NCBI RefSeq assembly: GCF_026626885.1
Contig: NZ_JAPNOA010000058.1
Span: 1 to 41,908 of the forward strand
Length of the DNA: 41,908 nucleotides
Reading direction: 5' to 3'
DNA from: Parathalassolituus penaei
GTDB lineage: Bacteria > Pseudomonadota > Gammaproteobacteria > Pseudomonadales > Oceanobacteraceae
The notes under the pieces were generated by a model. The model was not told the DNA's origin, did no database searches, and was given only the letters and a program-made list of their open reading frames with translations. The position numbers and the translations under genes were made by a program. Below are positions 17,357 to 26,253 of this stretch, piece by piece (within the stretch, counting starts at the first letter, position 1; every line of letters starts with the position of its first letter).

Positions 17357-18291
17357 TGCTTTCCAAGGTAGCTGAACGGATTTATTGGTCAGCCCGTTAC
17401 CTCGAGCGGGTTGAGAGCACTGCGCGTTTGCTCAGTATTTACGACAAGCTGATGTTCGACCTGCCGCGTCGGGTCAACCTCGGCTGGTATAACCTGATTG
17501 TGATCAACAGTCTGGAAGAGGACTTCAACAACCGTTATTCGGTTCGTGACGAACGCAACGTGGTGAAGTTTCTGCTGGGGGATGACAACAACCCTTGTTC
17601 GGTTGTGAACTCCTTGCGAGCGATCCGCGAAAACATTCGAACTACCCGTGACGTCATCCCAGGTGAAGCCTGGGAGATGGTGAACGAGCTGAGCCTGTTT
17701 GTGCAGGAAAGCCTGGCGCACGGTGTTAACCGCAGTGTGCGTCATGAATTCCTCGAAAGCATCGTCAAGACCTGCCAGCAAATTGTGGGTCTGCTGAGCG
17801 TCAACATGACACGTGACGAAGCCTGGGAAATGTTGCAGCTGGGTCAGAACGTTGAGCGTGCCGACATGACCACCCGTAACCTCGACGCCGGTATTGCCGC
17901 CATCCAGCAGGTTCAGGATGACGATTACGCCGTTAACGCCCGTCAGATCATCTGGGGCAACGTTCTGCGTTCCCTCAATGCTGACCAGCCGTACCGTCGT
18001 GCCATGCGTTCGTCCATCAAGGGCGACACAGTGGTGGACTTTCTGATGGGTAACGAACAATTCCCGCGTTCTCTGACCTTCTGTGCCAACGAAATTGCTG
18101 AGCGCAGCAAGCGTCTGCCGAAGTCCGAACAAGTGGTAGAACGTGCTCTGGCTATTCGCAGTGAAGTGAGCCGTTTGCTGGAGGCCGACGAGTTCGGCGC
18201 TTCTTTCAGGGATGACCTCAACGATCTGCAGGTTTCCCTGGCGGAAGTTCATGGCTTGATCCAGACCACCTGGTTTCTGAGCGATAAGTAA
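17356..18291 (+). CDS. Alpha-E domain protein (DUF403)
   Basis: 311 residues, all-helical. The family N-terminus is MLSKVAERIYWSARYLERVE, followed by ARLLSIYDKLMFDLP. The block NVERADMTTRNLDAG is also typical. Alpha-E proteins always accompany circularly permuted ATP-grasp proteins. Their biochemical role is unproven; Glu-rich helices may form a binding or catalytic partner. The gene overlaps the ATP-grasp stop by one base. A 72-bp gap separates it from the transglutaminase-DUF2126 gene, which is probably in the same operon. Confidence 0.92.
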   Translation: MLSKVAERIYWSARYLERVESTARLLSIYDKLMFDLPRRVNLGWYNLIVINSLEEDFNNRYSVRDERNVVKFLLGDDNNPCSVVNSLRAIRENIRTTRDVIPGEAWEMVNELSLFVQESLAHGVNRSVRHEFLESIVKTCQQIVGLLSVNMTRDEAWEMLQLGQNVERADMTTRNLDAGIAAIQQVQDDDYAVNARQIIWGNVLRSLNADQPYRRAMRSSIKGDTVVDFLMGNEQFPRSLTFCANEIAERSKRLPKSEQVVERALAIRSEVSRLLEADEFGASFRDDLNDLQVSLAEVHGLIQTTWFLSDK

Positions 18292-18363
18292 TTGTGCCTA
18301 TCATCCCCGCTGCCGACCTTGTGTCGGCGCGGGTGTATATGAATTTCCAGCCCGGGAGCTGTT

Positions 18364-21300
18364 ATGACCATTCGTGTTGCGATTGAACACAACACCTATT
18401 ACGAGTTTGACAGGCCGGTTTCACTGTCACCACACGTGATCCGCCTGCGTCCGGCCCCCCACAGCCGTACCCCGATTGAATCCTACAGTCTCAAAATTGA
18501 GCCTAAAAACCACTTCATCAACTGGCAGCAGGATGCTTACGGCAACTACCTGGCGCGTATCGTTTTCCCGGAGAAAACCCGCAAGCTGTCGGTAGAAGTG
18601 GAAGTGATCGCCGATATGACGGTGATCAATCCGTTCGACTTCTTCCTCGAAGAATACGCCGAGAAATTCCCGTTCGATTACGACAAGCAGACCCTGAAGG
18701 AACTGCAACCGTATCTGGAGCTGGAAGAGCAGGGCGCTCTGTTCAAAAAATTCGTTGACGCCATCGACCTGAAAGAACGTCGCACCATCGATTTCCTGGT
18801 AGACCTCAACATGAGTCTGCAGAACATCGTTGAGTACTGCATTCGTCTGGAACCGGGTGTGCAGTCACCTGAGGAAACTCTGGAACTGGCCAAAGGCTCC
18901 TGCCGTGACTCCGCCTGGCTGATGGTGCAGGCGCTGCGTCATGTTGGTCTGGCTGCCCGTTTTGCTTCCGGTTATCTGGTACAGCTGACCCCGGATGAAA
19001 AACCACTGGATGGCCCTGCTGGTCCATCTGCAGACTTCACCGACCTGCACGCCTGGTGTGAAGTGTATCTGCCTGGTGCTGGCTGGGTGGGTCTTGATCC
19101 GACTTCCGGTCTGTTTGCGGGTGAAGGTCATATTCCGCTGGCCTGTACGCCGCACCCGGTTTCGGCCGCACCGATTAACGGTTTCACCGACAAGTGTGAA
19201 GTGACGTTTGACTACAAGAACGAAGTCAGCCGTTTCCACGAAGACCCGCGTGTCACCAAGCCATACACCGATGCCGAATGGGCTGACGTGATTTCCCTGG
19301 GCCAGAAAGTCGACAAACTGCTGCAGCAGGAAGACGTCCGTCTGACCATGGGTGGTGAGCCTACGTTTGTTTCCATTGACGATATGGAATCCGCGCAGTG
19401 GAACACCGAAGCGCTGGGTGCGCACAAGCTGAGCCTGGCCAAAACCCTGTTGCTGCGTCTGCGTGATCACTTTGCTCCGCAAGGTCTGCTGCACTACGGT
19501 CAGGGCAAATGGTATCCGGGTGAAGAAGTGCCACGCTGGGCGCTGGGTGTGTTCTGGCGTAAGGACAACCAGCCAATGTGGCTGCGTCCGGACCTGCTGG
19601 CCCGTGTCGACAAAAACTACGGTCACACCATCAATGATGCGACCCGTTTTACCGAACACCTGACCGGTTTGCTGAACCTCGACAGCCAGTATGGGCAAGC
19701 CGCCTTTGAAGATGGTTTGCACTACCTGCTGCAGGAACAGAACCTGCCAGCCAACATTGATGCCCGTATCGCCACTGCCAAGGACGACCTTGAACGTCGC
19801 CGTCTGGCGCGTGTTCTGGAGCAGGGTTTTGAAACCCCGACCGGTTACGTGCTGCCGCTGGAGTGGGATTTCTATGGCCAATGCTGGACGTCCAGCAAGT
19901 GGGAACTGCGCCGTGGTCGTATCACCCTGATTCCGGGTGACTCGCCAATGGGTCTGCGTCTGCCACTGCAGGGCCTGCCATGGTCGGAAGAAGTGCCGCT
20001 GATCCAGCAGGCCGACCCGTTCCGCACCACCGAGCCGCTGCAAACCCGCGAGGAAATTCTCGAAACTGCACGTAGCCATGGTGGCCCGGCACCGTTTGTG
20101 TCACCTGCTCCGCAAGGTGCGACGGTGGCGGCACAAACCGCTTCCAGTGAAGAAATCCAGGCTGCTCGCAAGAAAGGCCAGCAGACCGGCACCATGTGGC
20201 GCAACGTGGTTCGTACCGCGCTCTGTATCGAACCTCGTGATGGCAAGCTGCATGTTTTCCTGCCGCCACTGCCGTACCTGGAAAGTTACGTTGCCTTGCT
20301 GACCATGATCGAGGAAACCGCTGCCGCGCTGTCGTTGCCGGTGATCATTGAAGGTTACGAGCCGCCACGTGACTGGCGTCTGCAGAAACTGCTGGTAACC
20401 CCGGACCCGGGTGTTATCGAGGTGAACATCCATCCAGCCAATAACTGGGATGAGATGATGAACACCATGACCGAGCTGTACAAAGCGGCTCGTGAATCCC
20501 GTCTGGGCACTGAGAAATTCATGCTCGACGGTCGTCACACCGGTACTGGTGGTGGTAACCACATTACCCTGGGTGGTCTGACCCCGGCTGACAGTCCAAT
20601 GCTGCGCCGTCCAGACCTGCTGCAGAGTTTTGTGACCTACTGGCAGCACCATCCGAGTCTGTCGTACCTGTTCTCCGGTGCCTTTATTGGTCCAACCAGT
20701 CAGGCACCACGGGTGGACGAAGGCCGTGACGAAGGTCTGTACGAACTGGAAATCGCCTTCCAGCAGATGCCAAAAGGGGAAACCGCCATGCCATGGCTGG
20801 TGGACCGTATCATGCGCAACCTGCTGATCGACGTAACCGGTAACACCCACCGTGCCGAGTTCTGTATCGACAAACTTTTTGCACCGGGTGCACCGTCTGG
20901 CCGTCTGGGGATTCTGGAATTCCGTGGTTTCGAAATGCCACCACACAGCCGTATGGCGCTGGTGCAGGCACTGCTGATTCGCGCGCTGGTGATGCGTTTC
21001 TGGAAAGAACCGTACCGTCAGCCGCTGGTGCGCTGGAATACCCAGCTGCACGACAAGTGGATGCTGCCGCATTTCATCTGGGAAGACGTAAAAGAAGTTG
21101 CCCGTGACCTGCAGGAACATGGCCTGGACTTCCGCGCCGAATGGCTGCTGCCGTTCGAGGAATTCCGCTTCCCGCACTACGGCCGTGTGCAACTGGGCGA
21201 TGTAAAAGTGGAGCTGCGCTGGGCGATTGAGCCTTGGCACGTGCTGGGTGAAGAAGTGTCCAGCTTCGGTACATCCCGTTACGTGGACTCTTCGGTTGAG

Positions 21301-21774
21301 CGTCTGCAGGTGAAAGTGTACGGCATGACTAACAACCGTTATGTGTTGTCCTGTAATGGTCGTCGTGTACCGTTGACAGCAACCGGTCGTCACGGCGAGT
21401 ACGTGGCGGGTGTGCGTTACAAGGCGTGGGCACCACCATCAGCCCTGCATCCGACCATTGGTGTGCATTCACCACTGGTGTTCGACCTGATCGACACCTG
21501 GAACGGACGCTCGGTGGGTGGTTGTACCTACCACGTATCGCATCCGGGCGGTCGCAGTTACGACACCTTCCCGGTGAACTCGTTCGAGGCGGAATCCCGT
21601 CGCGTTAACCGGTTCTCCACTGTGGATCACACCCAGGGTGTGTTCTCGGCTCGTCCGGATATTGATGCGGTGCGCAAGTTCTTCCCGCACACCACACCAC
21701 GTCCGATGTCGCCACCACCGGAAGAGTCGCCAAACGACTATCCAAACACTCTGGACTTACGTCGTCAGCCGTAA
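18364..21774 (+). CDS. Transglutaminase-like / DUF2126 (amidoligase-type) fusion
   Basis: 1136 residues. The first ~300 are a bacterial transglutaminase-like module: an N-terminal beta domain, then a papain-like core with C180 in KGSCRDSAW, H229 in DLHAWCEVY and D245 in GLDPTSG, so the triad is complete. The rest (about 320-1110) is DUF2126, starting near RLTMGGEPTFVSI. Its blocks include DGRHTGTGGGNHITLGG, HRAEFCIDKLFAPG and GRLGILEFRGFEMPPHSRM, placed by Iyer and co-workers with glutamine-synthetase-like amidoligases. The core could cleave or transfer peptides that the ligase parts make. GGGAG precedes ATG 18364. A strong terminator follows. Confidence 0.93.
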   Translation: MTIRVAIEHNTYYEFDRPVSLSPHVIRLRPAPHSRTPIESYSLKIEPKNHFINWQQDAYGNYLARIVFPEKTRKLSVEVEVIADMTVINPFDFFLEEYAEKFPFDYDKQTLKELQPYLELEEQGALFKKFVDAIDLKERRTIDFLVDLNMSLQNIVEYCIRLEPGVQSPEETLELAKGSCRDSAWLMVQALRHVGLAARFASGYLVQLTPDEKPLDGPAGPSADFTDLHAWCEVYLPGAGWVGLDPTSGLFAGEGHIPLACTPHPVSAAPINGFTDKCEVTFDYKNEVSRFHEDPRVTKPYTDAEWADVISLGQKVDKLLQQEDVRLTMGGEPTFVSIDDMESAQWNTEALGAHKLSLAKTLLLRLRDHFAPQGLLHYGQGKWYPGEEVPRWALGVFWRKDNQPMWLRPDLLARVDKNYGHTINDATRFTEHLTGLLNLDSQYGQAAFEDGLHYLLQEQNLPANIDARIATAKDDLERRRLARVLEQGFETPTGYVLPLEWDFYGQCWTSSKWELRRGRITLIPGDSPMGLRLPLQGLPWSEEVPLIQQADPFRTTEPLQTREEILETARSHGGPAPFVSPAPQGATVAAQTASSEEIQAARKKGQQTGTMWRNVVRTALCIEPRDGKLHVFLPPLPYLESYVALLTMIEETAAALSLPVIIEGYEPPRDWRLQKLLVTPDPGVIEVNIHPANNWDEMMNTMTELYKAARESRLGTEKFMLDGRHTGTGGGNHITLGGLTPADSPMLRRPDLLQSFVTYWQHHPSLSYLFSGAFIGPTSQAPRVDEGRDEGLYELEIAFQQMPKGETAMPWLVDRIMRNLLIDVTGNTHRAEFCIDKLFAPGAPSGRLGILEFRGFEMPPHSRMALVQALLIRALVMRFWKEPYRQPLVRWNTQLHDKWMLPHFIWEDVKEVARDLQEHGLDFRAEWLLPFEEFRFPHYGRVQLGDVKVELRWAIEPWHVLGEEVSSFGTSRYVDSSVERLQVKVYGMTNNRYVLSCNGRRVPLTATGRHGEYVAGVRYKAWAPPSALHPTIGVHSPLVFDLIDTWNGRSVGGCTYHVSHPGGRSYDTFPVNSFEAESRRVNRFSTVDHTQGVFSARPDIDAVRKFFPHTTPRPMSPPPEESPNDYPNTLDLRRQP

Positions 21775-21785
21775 GGCCGGGTGTT

Positions 21786-21808
21786 GCGGCAAGGCTGAGC
21801 CTTGCCGC
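21786..21808. terminator. Stem-loop, first of two after the DUF2126 gene
   Basis: A perfect 10-bp stem (GCGGCAAGGC / GCCTTGCCGC) with a 3-nt loop begins 12 bp after the stop. There is no U-run directly behind it. It sits just before the canonical terminator at 21821 and may support it. Confidence 0.5.
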
Positions 21809-21820
21809 CGGATCTGTCAT

Positions 21821-21847
21821 AATGGCCGCCTTTGCGGCCATTTTTTT
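21821..21847 (+). terminator. Rho-independent terminator
   Basis: AATGGCCGC pairs perfectly with GCGGCCATT across a CTTT loop, and a run of T follows to 21847. It should end the 15896-21774 transcript and so separate the two ATP-grasp/alpha-E/transglutaminase units. Confidence 0.85.
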
Positions 21848-21852
21848 GCCGA

Positions 21853-21881
21853 TTGACTATTTTTTGCACTCACCCTTTACC
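21853..21881 (+). promoter_or_regulatory. Weak candidate promoter for the second ATP-grasp unit
   Basis: TTGACT (-35, one mismatch) is followed after 17 bp by TTTACC, a poor -10. It lies just behind the terminator and 17 bp before the start codon, so the leader would be very short. Tentative. Confidence 0.25.
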
Positions 21882-21897
21882 GGAAGCGAGCTGTTGC

Positions 21898-24438
21898 ATG
21901 TCGCAGACCTTGTCACCATCACAGACCAGCGCTACAGAAGAACTGCGTTATCGCGCCAATACCGAACTGGCTGATGAAGCGGTCACCGCAACCGGAGACC
22001 TGAAACCGCATTGGACCTATCTGCTCGACAGTATCAACGAGCTGGGCCCGAAAGCATTTGCGGATCGCCAGAGCAAGGCGCTGCGAATCCTGCGTGACGA
22101 CGGTGCTACCTACAATATTTATAGCGACCCCAATGCCAGTGGCAGTCACACCTGGAACCTTGATCTGGTTCCGTTTGTACTGAGCAGTGATGAATGGGGA
22201 CGTATTGAAGCTGGTCTGCTCGAGCGGGCCGAGCTGTTTAACCTGTTATTGCGTGATATTTATGGTCCGCGTGATCTGGTGCGTCTGGGGGTTATTCCAC
22301 CAGAAGCGCTGTTTGCCCATCGGGGTTTCCTGCGTGCCTGTCAGGGTGTGCGGATTCCTGGTGATCACGAGCTGATTCTGCATTCGGTGGATCTGGTGCG
22401 AGGTCAGGATGGCCGTATGCTGGTGCTTGGGGATCGCACCCAATCGCCAAGTGGTGCTGGTTACGCTCTGGAAAACCGTAACGTGATGTCGCGGGTATTC
22501 CCGAGTCTGTTCCGTGATAGCCATGTGCATCGTCTGGCGGCGTTTTTCCAGCGTATGCGTGCCAAGCTGACGTCGCTGTCGCCAAATCAGAGCAACCCGC
22601 GTGTGGCCGTATTAACGCCCGGTGCGCATAACGAAACCTATTTTGAACACGCCTATCTGGCTAACTACCTGGGTTTCCATCTGGTCCAGAGTGATGACCT
22701 GGTGGTTCGTAACGGTTTCCTGTGGATGAAATCCCTGGATGGCCTGAGCCGGGTCGATGTACTGCTGCGCCGGGTTGATGACTGGTTCTGTGACCCGGTG
22801 GAGCTGCGTGGCGACTCCCGTCTGGGGGTGGCGAGCCTGCTGGAGGTTGTGCGTGCCGGTAATCTGGTGATTGCCAACCCGCTGGGTTCCGGAGTGCTGG
22901 AAAACCCGGTATTCCTGCGTTACCTTCCAGAGATCAGCAAGCAGTTGCTGGGCCGGGAATTACGTTTGCCATCGGTACAAACCCACTGGTGTGGTGAAGC
23001 TGAGGACTTGTCTTATGTGCTCGGCAATCTCGAAAATCTGGTGATCAAGCCTTTATATCGGTCACCTGACAGTCGTAGTACCTACGGTCCGGAATTGGGT
23101 AAAGCTGCTTTGCAACAGCTGGCAGCACGTATCAAGGCGGATCCGACACAATACGTGGCCCAACCAGTACTCGAGGCGTCTCATGTGCCAACGTTTAATC
23201 ATGATTCCCTGGTACCACGCCCTGCGATCTTGCGCAGTTTTGCGGTAGCCTCGAATACGTCTTACACCATCATGCCGGGTGGTCTGACCCGTGTTGGTCT
23301 TGGCGAGCGTTCCTTTATGATCACCAGCCAGGCCGGATCGAAATCCAAGGACACCTGGGTGGTGGCATCCGAGCCGGAACGTATGCTCAACAACGAGCAT
23401 ATTGATGAACAACCGGGTACTCGCGAAGCCGACCTCATCAGCTTGCCAAGCCGGGTGGTCGAGAATCTGTTCTGGATGGGGCGTTACGCCGAGCGTGCCG
23501 AAGCGGCACTGCGGATGCTGCGTACCACCTTTATGATGCTCAACGGCGAAGAGCGTATCAGCAACCTGGCCCAGAACCAGTTGTTGCATGCTGTCTCCAT
23601 GCTCACTGCCACACCGCCAGCGGCGGGGCAGAGTTCCGAAGAGGCCCTGCGTGGCATTATCCAGAACGGTCTGGTGATTCGCAGTATCTCCGGCAATCTG
23701 CGTTCCATGCTGTATTGCGCGGATGAAACCAAGGAACTGCTGTCGTCGGATACCTTCCGGGTCATCAACGATATTCGTGATGCCCTGACCACGCTGGATC
23801 GCAACTTCTCCGGCAGTCTGGCATCGGCCCCTGAGGAGGCTCTGGACCCTCTGGTAACGGCACTGATGGCACTCTCCGGTCTGACCCAGGAAAGTATGAT
23901 TCGTGGCTTCGGCTGGCGTTTTATGGATATGGGCCGCCGTCTTGAGCGTGGTTACCAGATTTCTACCGCTATCAAGTCACTGGCGGTGCCGGTGTTGTCG
24001 GAGTCGGATCAGAGCAAACTTTGCGAAGCCTTGTTGCTGTCGCTGGAAGCACTGATCAGTCACCGTCGTCGTTATCGTGCTCGTATCGGTGTGCCGACTA
24101 CCCTCGATCTGGTGATGATGGACAACACCAATCCGCGTTCGCTGATTTATCAGATTGAACAGCTGGGTCTGCATATTCGTGCCTTGCCGCGTAGCAAAAC
24201 CCAGTTGCATGAACTGCCTGCAGACGAGCGCCGGATTCTGGAATGTGAGTCCTTGCTCAAGCTGTCGTCACTGGCCGAACTCAGTCAGGCCGACGGTTTT
24301 ACCCGCAGTCAGCTCGACGAACTGATGAAAAAGATCTCGGCCCTGTTGTCAGGGTTGAGTGACCTGATTACCGACAAATACTTCGATCACCGCGAAACCT
24401 CACAACAACTGGTTCATAGTGCCTGGGAGTCCATTTAA
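21898..24438 (+). CDS. Circularly permuted ATP-grasp / alpha-E fusion protein
   Basis: 846 residues. The N-terminal ~510 residues repeat the ATP-grasp plan of the 15896 gene: WNLDLVPFVLSSDEW, GAGYALENRNVMSRVFP, VAVLTPGAHNETYFEHAYLA, LLRRVDDWFCDPVEL and SKSKDTWVVAS. The C-terminal ~330 are an alpha-E domain starting near LPSRVVENLFWMGRYAERAE. In the first unit these parts are two genes with a one-base overlap; here they are one polypeptide, which supports a physical complex. ATG 21898 is chosen over the upstream TTG at 21832, which lies inside the terminator. GGAAG lies 11 bp upstream. The stop touches the start of the transglutaminase gene. Confidence 0.93.
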   Translation: MSQTLSPSQTSATEELRYRANTELADEAVTATGDLKPHWTYLLDSINELGPKAFADRQSKALRILRDDGATYNIYSDPNASGSHTWNLDLVPFVLSSDEWGRIEAGLLERAELFNLLLRDIYGPRDLVRLGVIPPEALFAHRGFLRACQGVRIPGDHELILHSVDLVRGQDGRMLVLGDRTQSPSGAGYALENRNVMSRVFPSLFRDSHVHRLAAFFQRMRAKLTSLSPNQSNPRVAVLTPGAHNETYFEHAYLANYLGFHLVQSDDLVVRNGFLWMKSLDGLSRVDVLLRRVDDWFCDPVELRGDSRLGVASLLEVVRAGNLVIANPLGSGVLENPVFLRYLPEISKQLLGRELRLPSVQTHWCGEAEDLSYVLGNLENLVIKPLYRSPDSRSTYGPELGKAALQQLAARIKADPTQYVAQPVLEASHVPTFNHDSLVPRPAILRSFAVASNTSYTIMPGGLTRVGLGERSFMITSQAGSKSKDTWVVASEPERMLNNEHIDEQPGTREADLISLPSRVVENLFWMGRYAERAEAALRMLRTTFMMLNGEERISNLAQNQLLHAVSMLTATPPAAGQSSEEALRGIIQNGLVIRSISGNLRSMLYCADETKELLSSDTFRVINDIRDALTTLDRNFSGSLASAPEEALDPLVTALMALSGLTQESMIRGFGWRFMDMGRRLERGYQISTAIKSLAVPVLSESDQSKLCEALLLSLEALISHRRRYRARIGVPTTLDLVMMDNTNPRSLIYQIEQLGLHIRALPRSKTQLHELPADERRILECESLLKLSSLAELSQADGFTRSQLDELMKKISALLSGLSDLITDKYFDHRETSQQLVHSAWESI

Positions 24439-25314
24439 GTGCTGTACCGCATTCGTCATACCACCGAGTACGTTTATCACAGCCGGGTCTCGCACTGTTA
24501 CAACATGGCCCATATCTCGCCACGTGATACGCCGCGTCAGCAATGTCTGTCGAGCCGTATCGACGTGTTGCCAGGGGCGGCTTTCAGTGCCAGTCGTACC
24601 GATTATTTTGGCAATCAGGCCTACCACTTCGAAATCCAGAAGCCGCACAAAAAGCTGGTAATTACCTCGACCAGTGATGTCCGCACCGCGGTGCAGAGTG
24701 CCAATCTGGAAGAGCCGGGCATGACCTGTGGTGAAGCTCGTGCGGCCTTGATGGACAAATCGGATTTTGAATCCTTGCTGGCGCGCGAGTTCTTGCTGGA
24801 TTCACCCATGATCAAGGCGTCGGATGAGCTGCGGGAGTATGCCGAGGAACTGTTTGAGGACGGCAAACCCTTGTTGGTGGCTGCTCTTGAGCTGACCCGC
24901 AAGATTTTTGCCGAATTCACCTACTCACCGGCGGCCACCACCATTGCCACGCCTATTCACGAAGTCATGGCGACCCGTAAGGGTGTGTGTCAGGACTTTG
25001 CGCATCTACAAATTGGTTGCCTGCGTTCCATGGGCTTTGCGGCCCGTTATGTGTCCGGTTATCTGGAAACCCTGCCACCACCGGGGCAGGAAAAAATGGT
25101 AGGGGCGGATGCTAGCCACGCCTGGTTGTCCGTGTTTATTCCAGGGACTGGCTGGGTCGAGTTTGATCCAACCAACGACTGTATGGCTCACGAGCAACAC
25201 ATCGTCACTGCATGGGGGCGTGACTTCTACGACGTTACCCCATTGTGTGGGGTGATTTACGGTGGTGGTGAAAACCCGGTATTGCGCGTATCGGTGGACG
25301 TTGCCCGTATCTGA
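24439..25314 (+). CDS. Transglutaminase-like cysteine protease-fold protein
   Basis: 291 residues. A bacterial transglutaminase N-terminal beta domain (LYRIRHTTEYVYHSRV) is followed by the papain-like core with C184 in KGVCQDFAH, H227 in DASHAWLSV and D243 in EFDPTND, so the triad is complete. It starts at GTG immediately after the upstream stop with no spacer, implying translational coupling to the ATP-grasp-alpha-E fusion. Unlike the 18364 gene it has no DUF2126 part. Its N-terminal domain is recognisably related to that of the longer protein. Predicted role: peptide cleavage or amide transfer on the ligase product; the substrate is unknown. Confidence 0.93.
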   Translation: MLYRIRHTTEYVYHSRVSHCYNMAHISPRDTPRQQCLSSRIDVLPGAAFSASRTDYFGNQAYHFEIQKPHKKLVITSTSDVRTAVQSANLEEPGMTCGEARAALMDKSDFESLLAREFLLDSPMIKASDELREYAEELFEDGKPLLVAALELTRKIFAEFTYSPAATTIATPIHEVMATRKGVCQDFAHLQIGCLRSMGFAARYVSGYLETLPPPGQEKMVGADASHAWLSVFIPGTGWVEFDPTNDCMAHEQHIVTAWGRDFYDVTPLCGVIYGGGENPVLRVSVDVARI

Positions 25315-25362
25315 CAAACCTGTCCTTGTACAAATAAAGCCTTCCAAAATACTGCAATTGTT

Positions 25363-25393
25363 ATACAGTGGTTATACAAAATAACCACTGTAT
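25363..25393. promoter_or_regulatory. 31-bp near-perfect palindrome upstream of the DUF6482 gene
   Basis: ATACAGTGGTTAT (25363-25375) and ATAACCACTGTAT (25381-25393) are perfect 13-bp arms around a 5-bp centre. The right arm ends directly before the GAGGTG ribosome site of the 25404 gene. It could be an operator for a dimeric repressor or an mRNA hairpin that controls initiation. It lacks a T-run, so it is not a terminator. Confidence 0.6.
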
Positions 25394-25403
25394 GAGGTGT
25401 TGC

Positions 25404-25742
25404 ATGTTAATCAGCCTGCGTGAACTTCAGCGCCAGCCGCTTATAGATACCCTCGTTGTGCATTCTCTTGACCTGATGCTGTATCAGGTGTCGGTTGTTC
25501 TGGATGGCCGTGAACTGTATGTCACCGACAATCAGGGCAAGCTCTTGCGCAGCCATAATCTGGTGTCGATCCAGGCCTTGTTTGAAGGCTGGCCTGTCGC
25601 CGAGATGCGCCTGCGCCAGAGCAGTGCCTACGATGAAATGATTGGCCAGCCTTTGCGTGAAACCAATCAGCTTGACGTGCCTCTGGGGCGAAATCGGGTA
25701 GGGGAGCCGTTGCAGGTAGCCGCGGTGCCAACCCGGCATTAA
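25404..25742 (+). CDS. DUF6482 family small protein
   Basis: 112 residues starting at ATG 25404 after GAGGTG. The block RQSSAYDEMIGQP and the upstream YVTDNQGKLLRSHNL resemble the DUF6482 proteins of Pseudomonas and Halomonas relatives as I recall them. The function of the family is unknown. There is no signal peptide or membrane segment. The frame extends upstream to 25368, but that part would overlap the palindrome and lacks a ribosome site. Before the island inserted, this gene would have been the direct convergent neighbour of ssrA. Confidence 0.75.
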   Translation: MLISLRELQRQPLIDTLVVHSLDLMLYQVSVVLDGRELYVTDNQGKLLRSHNLVSIQALFEGWPVAEMRLRQSSAYDEMIGQPLRETNQLDVPLGRNRVGEPLQVAAVPTRH

Positions 25743-25766
25743 GTCCGGGGGATTTCCGTAAAGTGG

Positions 25767-25845
25767 ATGAAACCATCGGTTGGCAAAACAACAGGCAATA
25801 AAAAACCCCAGACGACAGAATCATCTGGGGTTTGATATTTGGTGG
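25767..25845. repeat. Left copy of the island-flanking direct repeat
   Basis: 79 bp matching 37514-37593 except for one A in a short A-run. It starts ATGAAACCATCGG and ends TGATATTTGGTGG. It contains a full copy of the ssrA terminator and the last six bases of ssrA (CCACCA on the minus strand). It is the probable attL of the island. Confidence 0.85.
25800..25833 (-). terminator. Duplicated terminator hairpin (left copy)
   Basis: AAACCCCAGA / TCTGGGGTTT stem (25803-25812, 25824-25833) with an A-run (25800-25805) that is a U-run on minus-strand transcripts. Here it can end transcripts leaving the island toxin gene and perhaps, less efficiently, those of the DUF6482 gene. Confidence 0.7.
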
Positions 25846-25911
25846 CTGACTGTTGAGCAGGTGCTGACTCGATTCCCAAGCTTATGAGCCCTAGCTGGGG
25901 GCCACTATTGG

Positions 25912-26253
25912 TCAAGCTCCTAACAGGCGACGTGCGAGTGCGGATTGCATGTCACGGCGTCCGTCTGCAATCAGGTAAATAATGACTTGGTTGCCTGCGA
26001 TGCGGTAAATCAGGCGGTAGGGTTTGAAGAAGGTCTGGCGGTATTCTTTGATTCCGAAACCGACCAGCTCCTTCGGGTAGCTGCCACGTTCAGGGAATTT
26101 CGACAGACTCTCCACAACGACCATTAAGTCATCCAAAACCGCGCTGGCATTGGCTACGCAGTCGAAGTCACAGATGTAGTCGTAGATAGCTTCCAGGTCC
26201 TGCTCAGCACCTTCGGTAAGCAGGACCTCAAATCTGGCAGAGGTGCCCGGCAT
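25912..26253 (-). CDS. RelE/ParE-superfamily toxin
   Basis: 113 residues. The RelE/ParE pattern is clear: FEVLLTEGAEQDLEAIYDYI at the N-terminus, LSKFPERGSYPKEL in the middle, then YRQTFFKPYRLIYRIAGNQVIIYLIADGRRDM near the end. Such toxins inhibit translation by mRNA cleavage (RelE) or poison gyrase (ParE); which applies cannot be told here. The ATG overlaps the antitoxin stop by one base (TGATG), the usual coupling. It is the outermost gene at the left edge of the island, about 65 bp from the repeat. Confidence 0.9.
   Translation of the reverse strand: MPGTSARFEVLLTEGAEQDLEAIYDYICDFDCVANASAVLDDLMVVVESLSKFPERGSYPKELVGFGIKEYRQTFFKPYRLIYRIAGNQVIIYLIADGRRDMQSALARRLLGA

Noticed and set aside
18865-21393. 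Long minus-strand open frames (404 and 430 codons) across the DUF2126 gene
   Set aside because: They are opposite-strand shadows of a well-supported high-GC gene, have no recognisable family content and are rich in low-likelihood residues.
25352-25369. LexA-like box (CTG...CAG) upstream of the DUF6482 gene
   Set aside because: The spacer is 11 bp where LexA needs 10; the longer palindrome explains the symmetry better.
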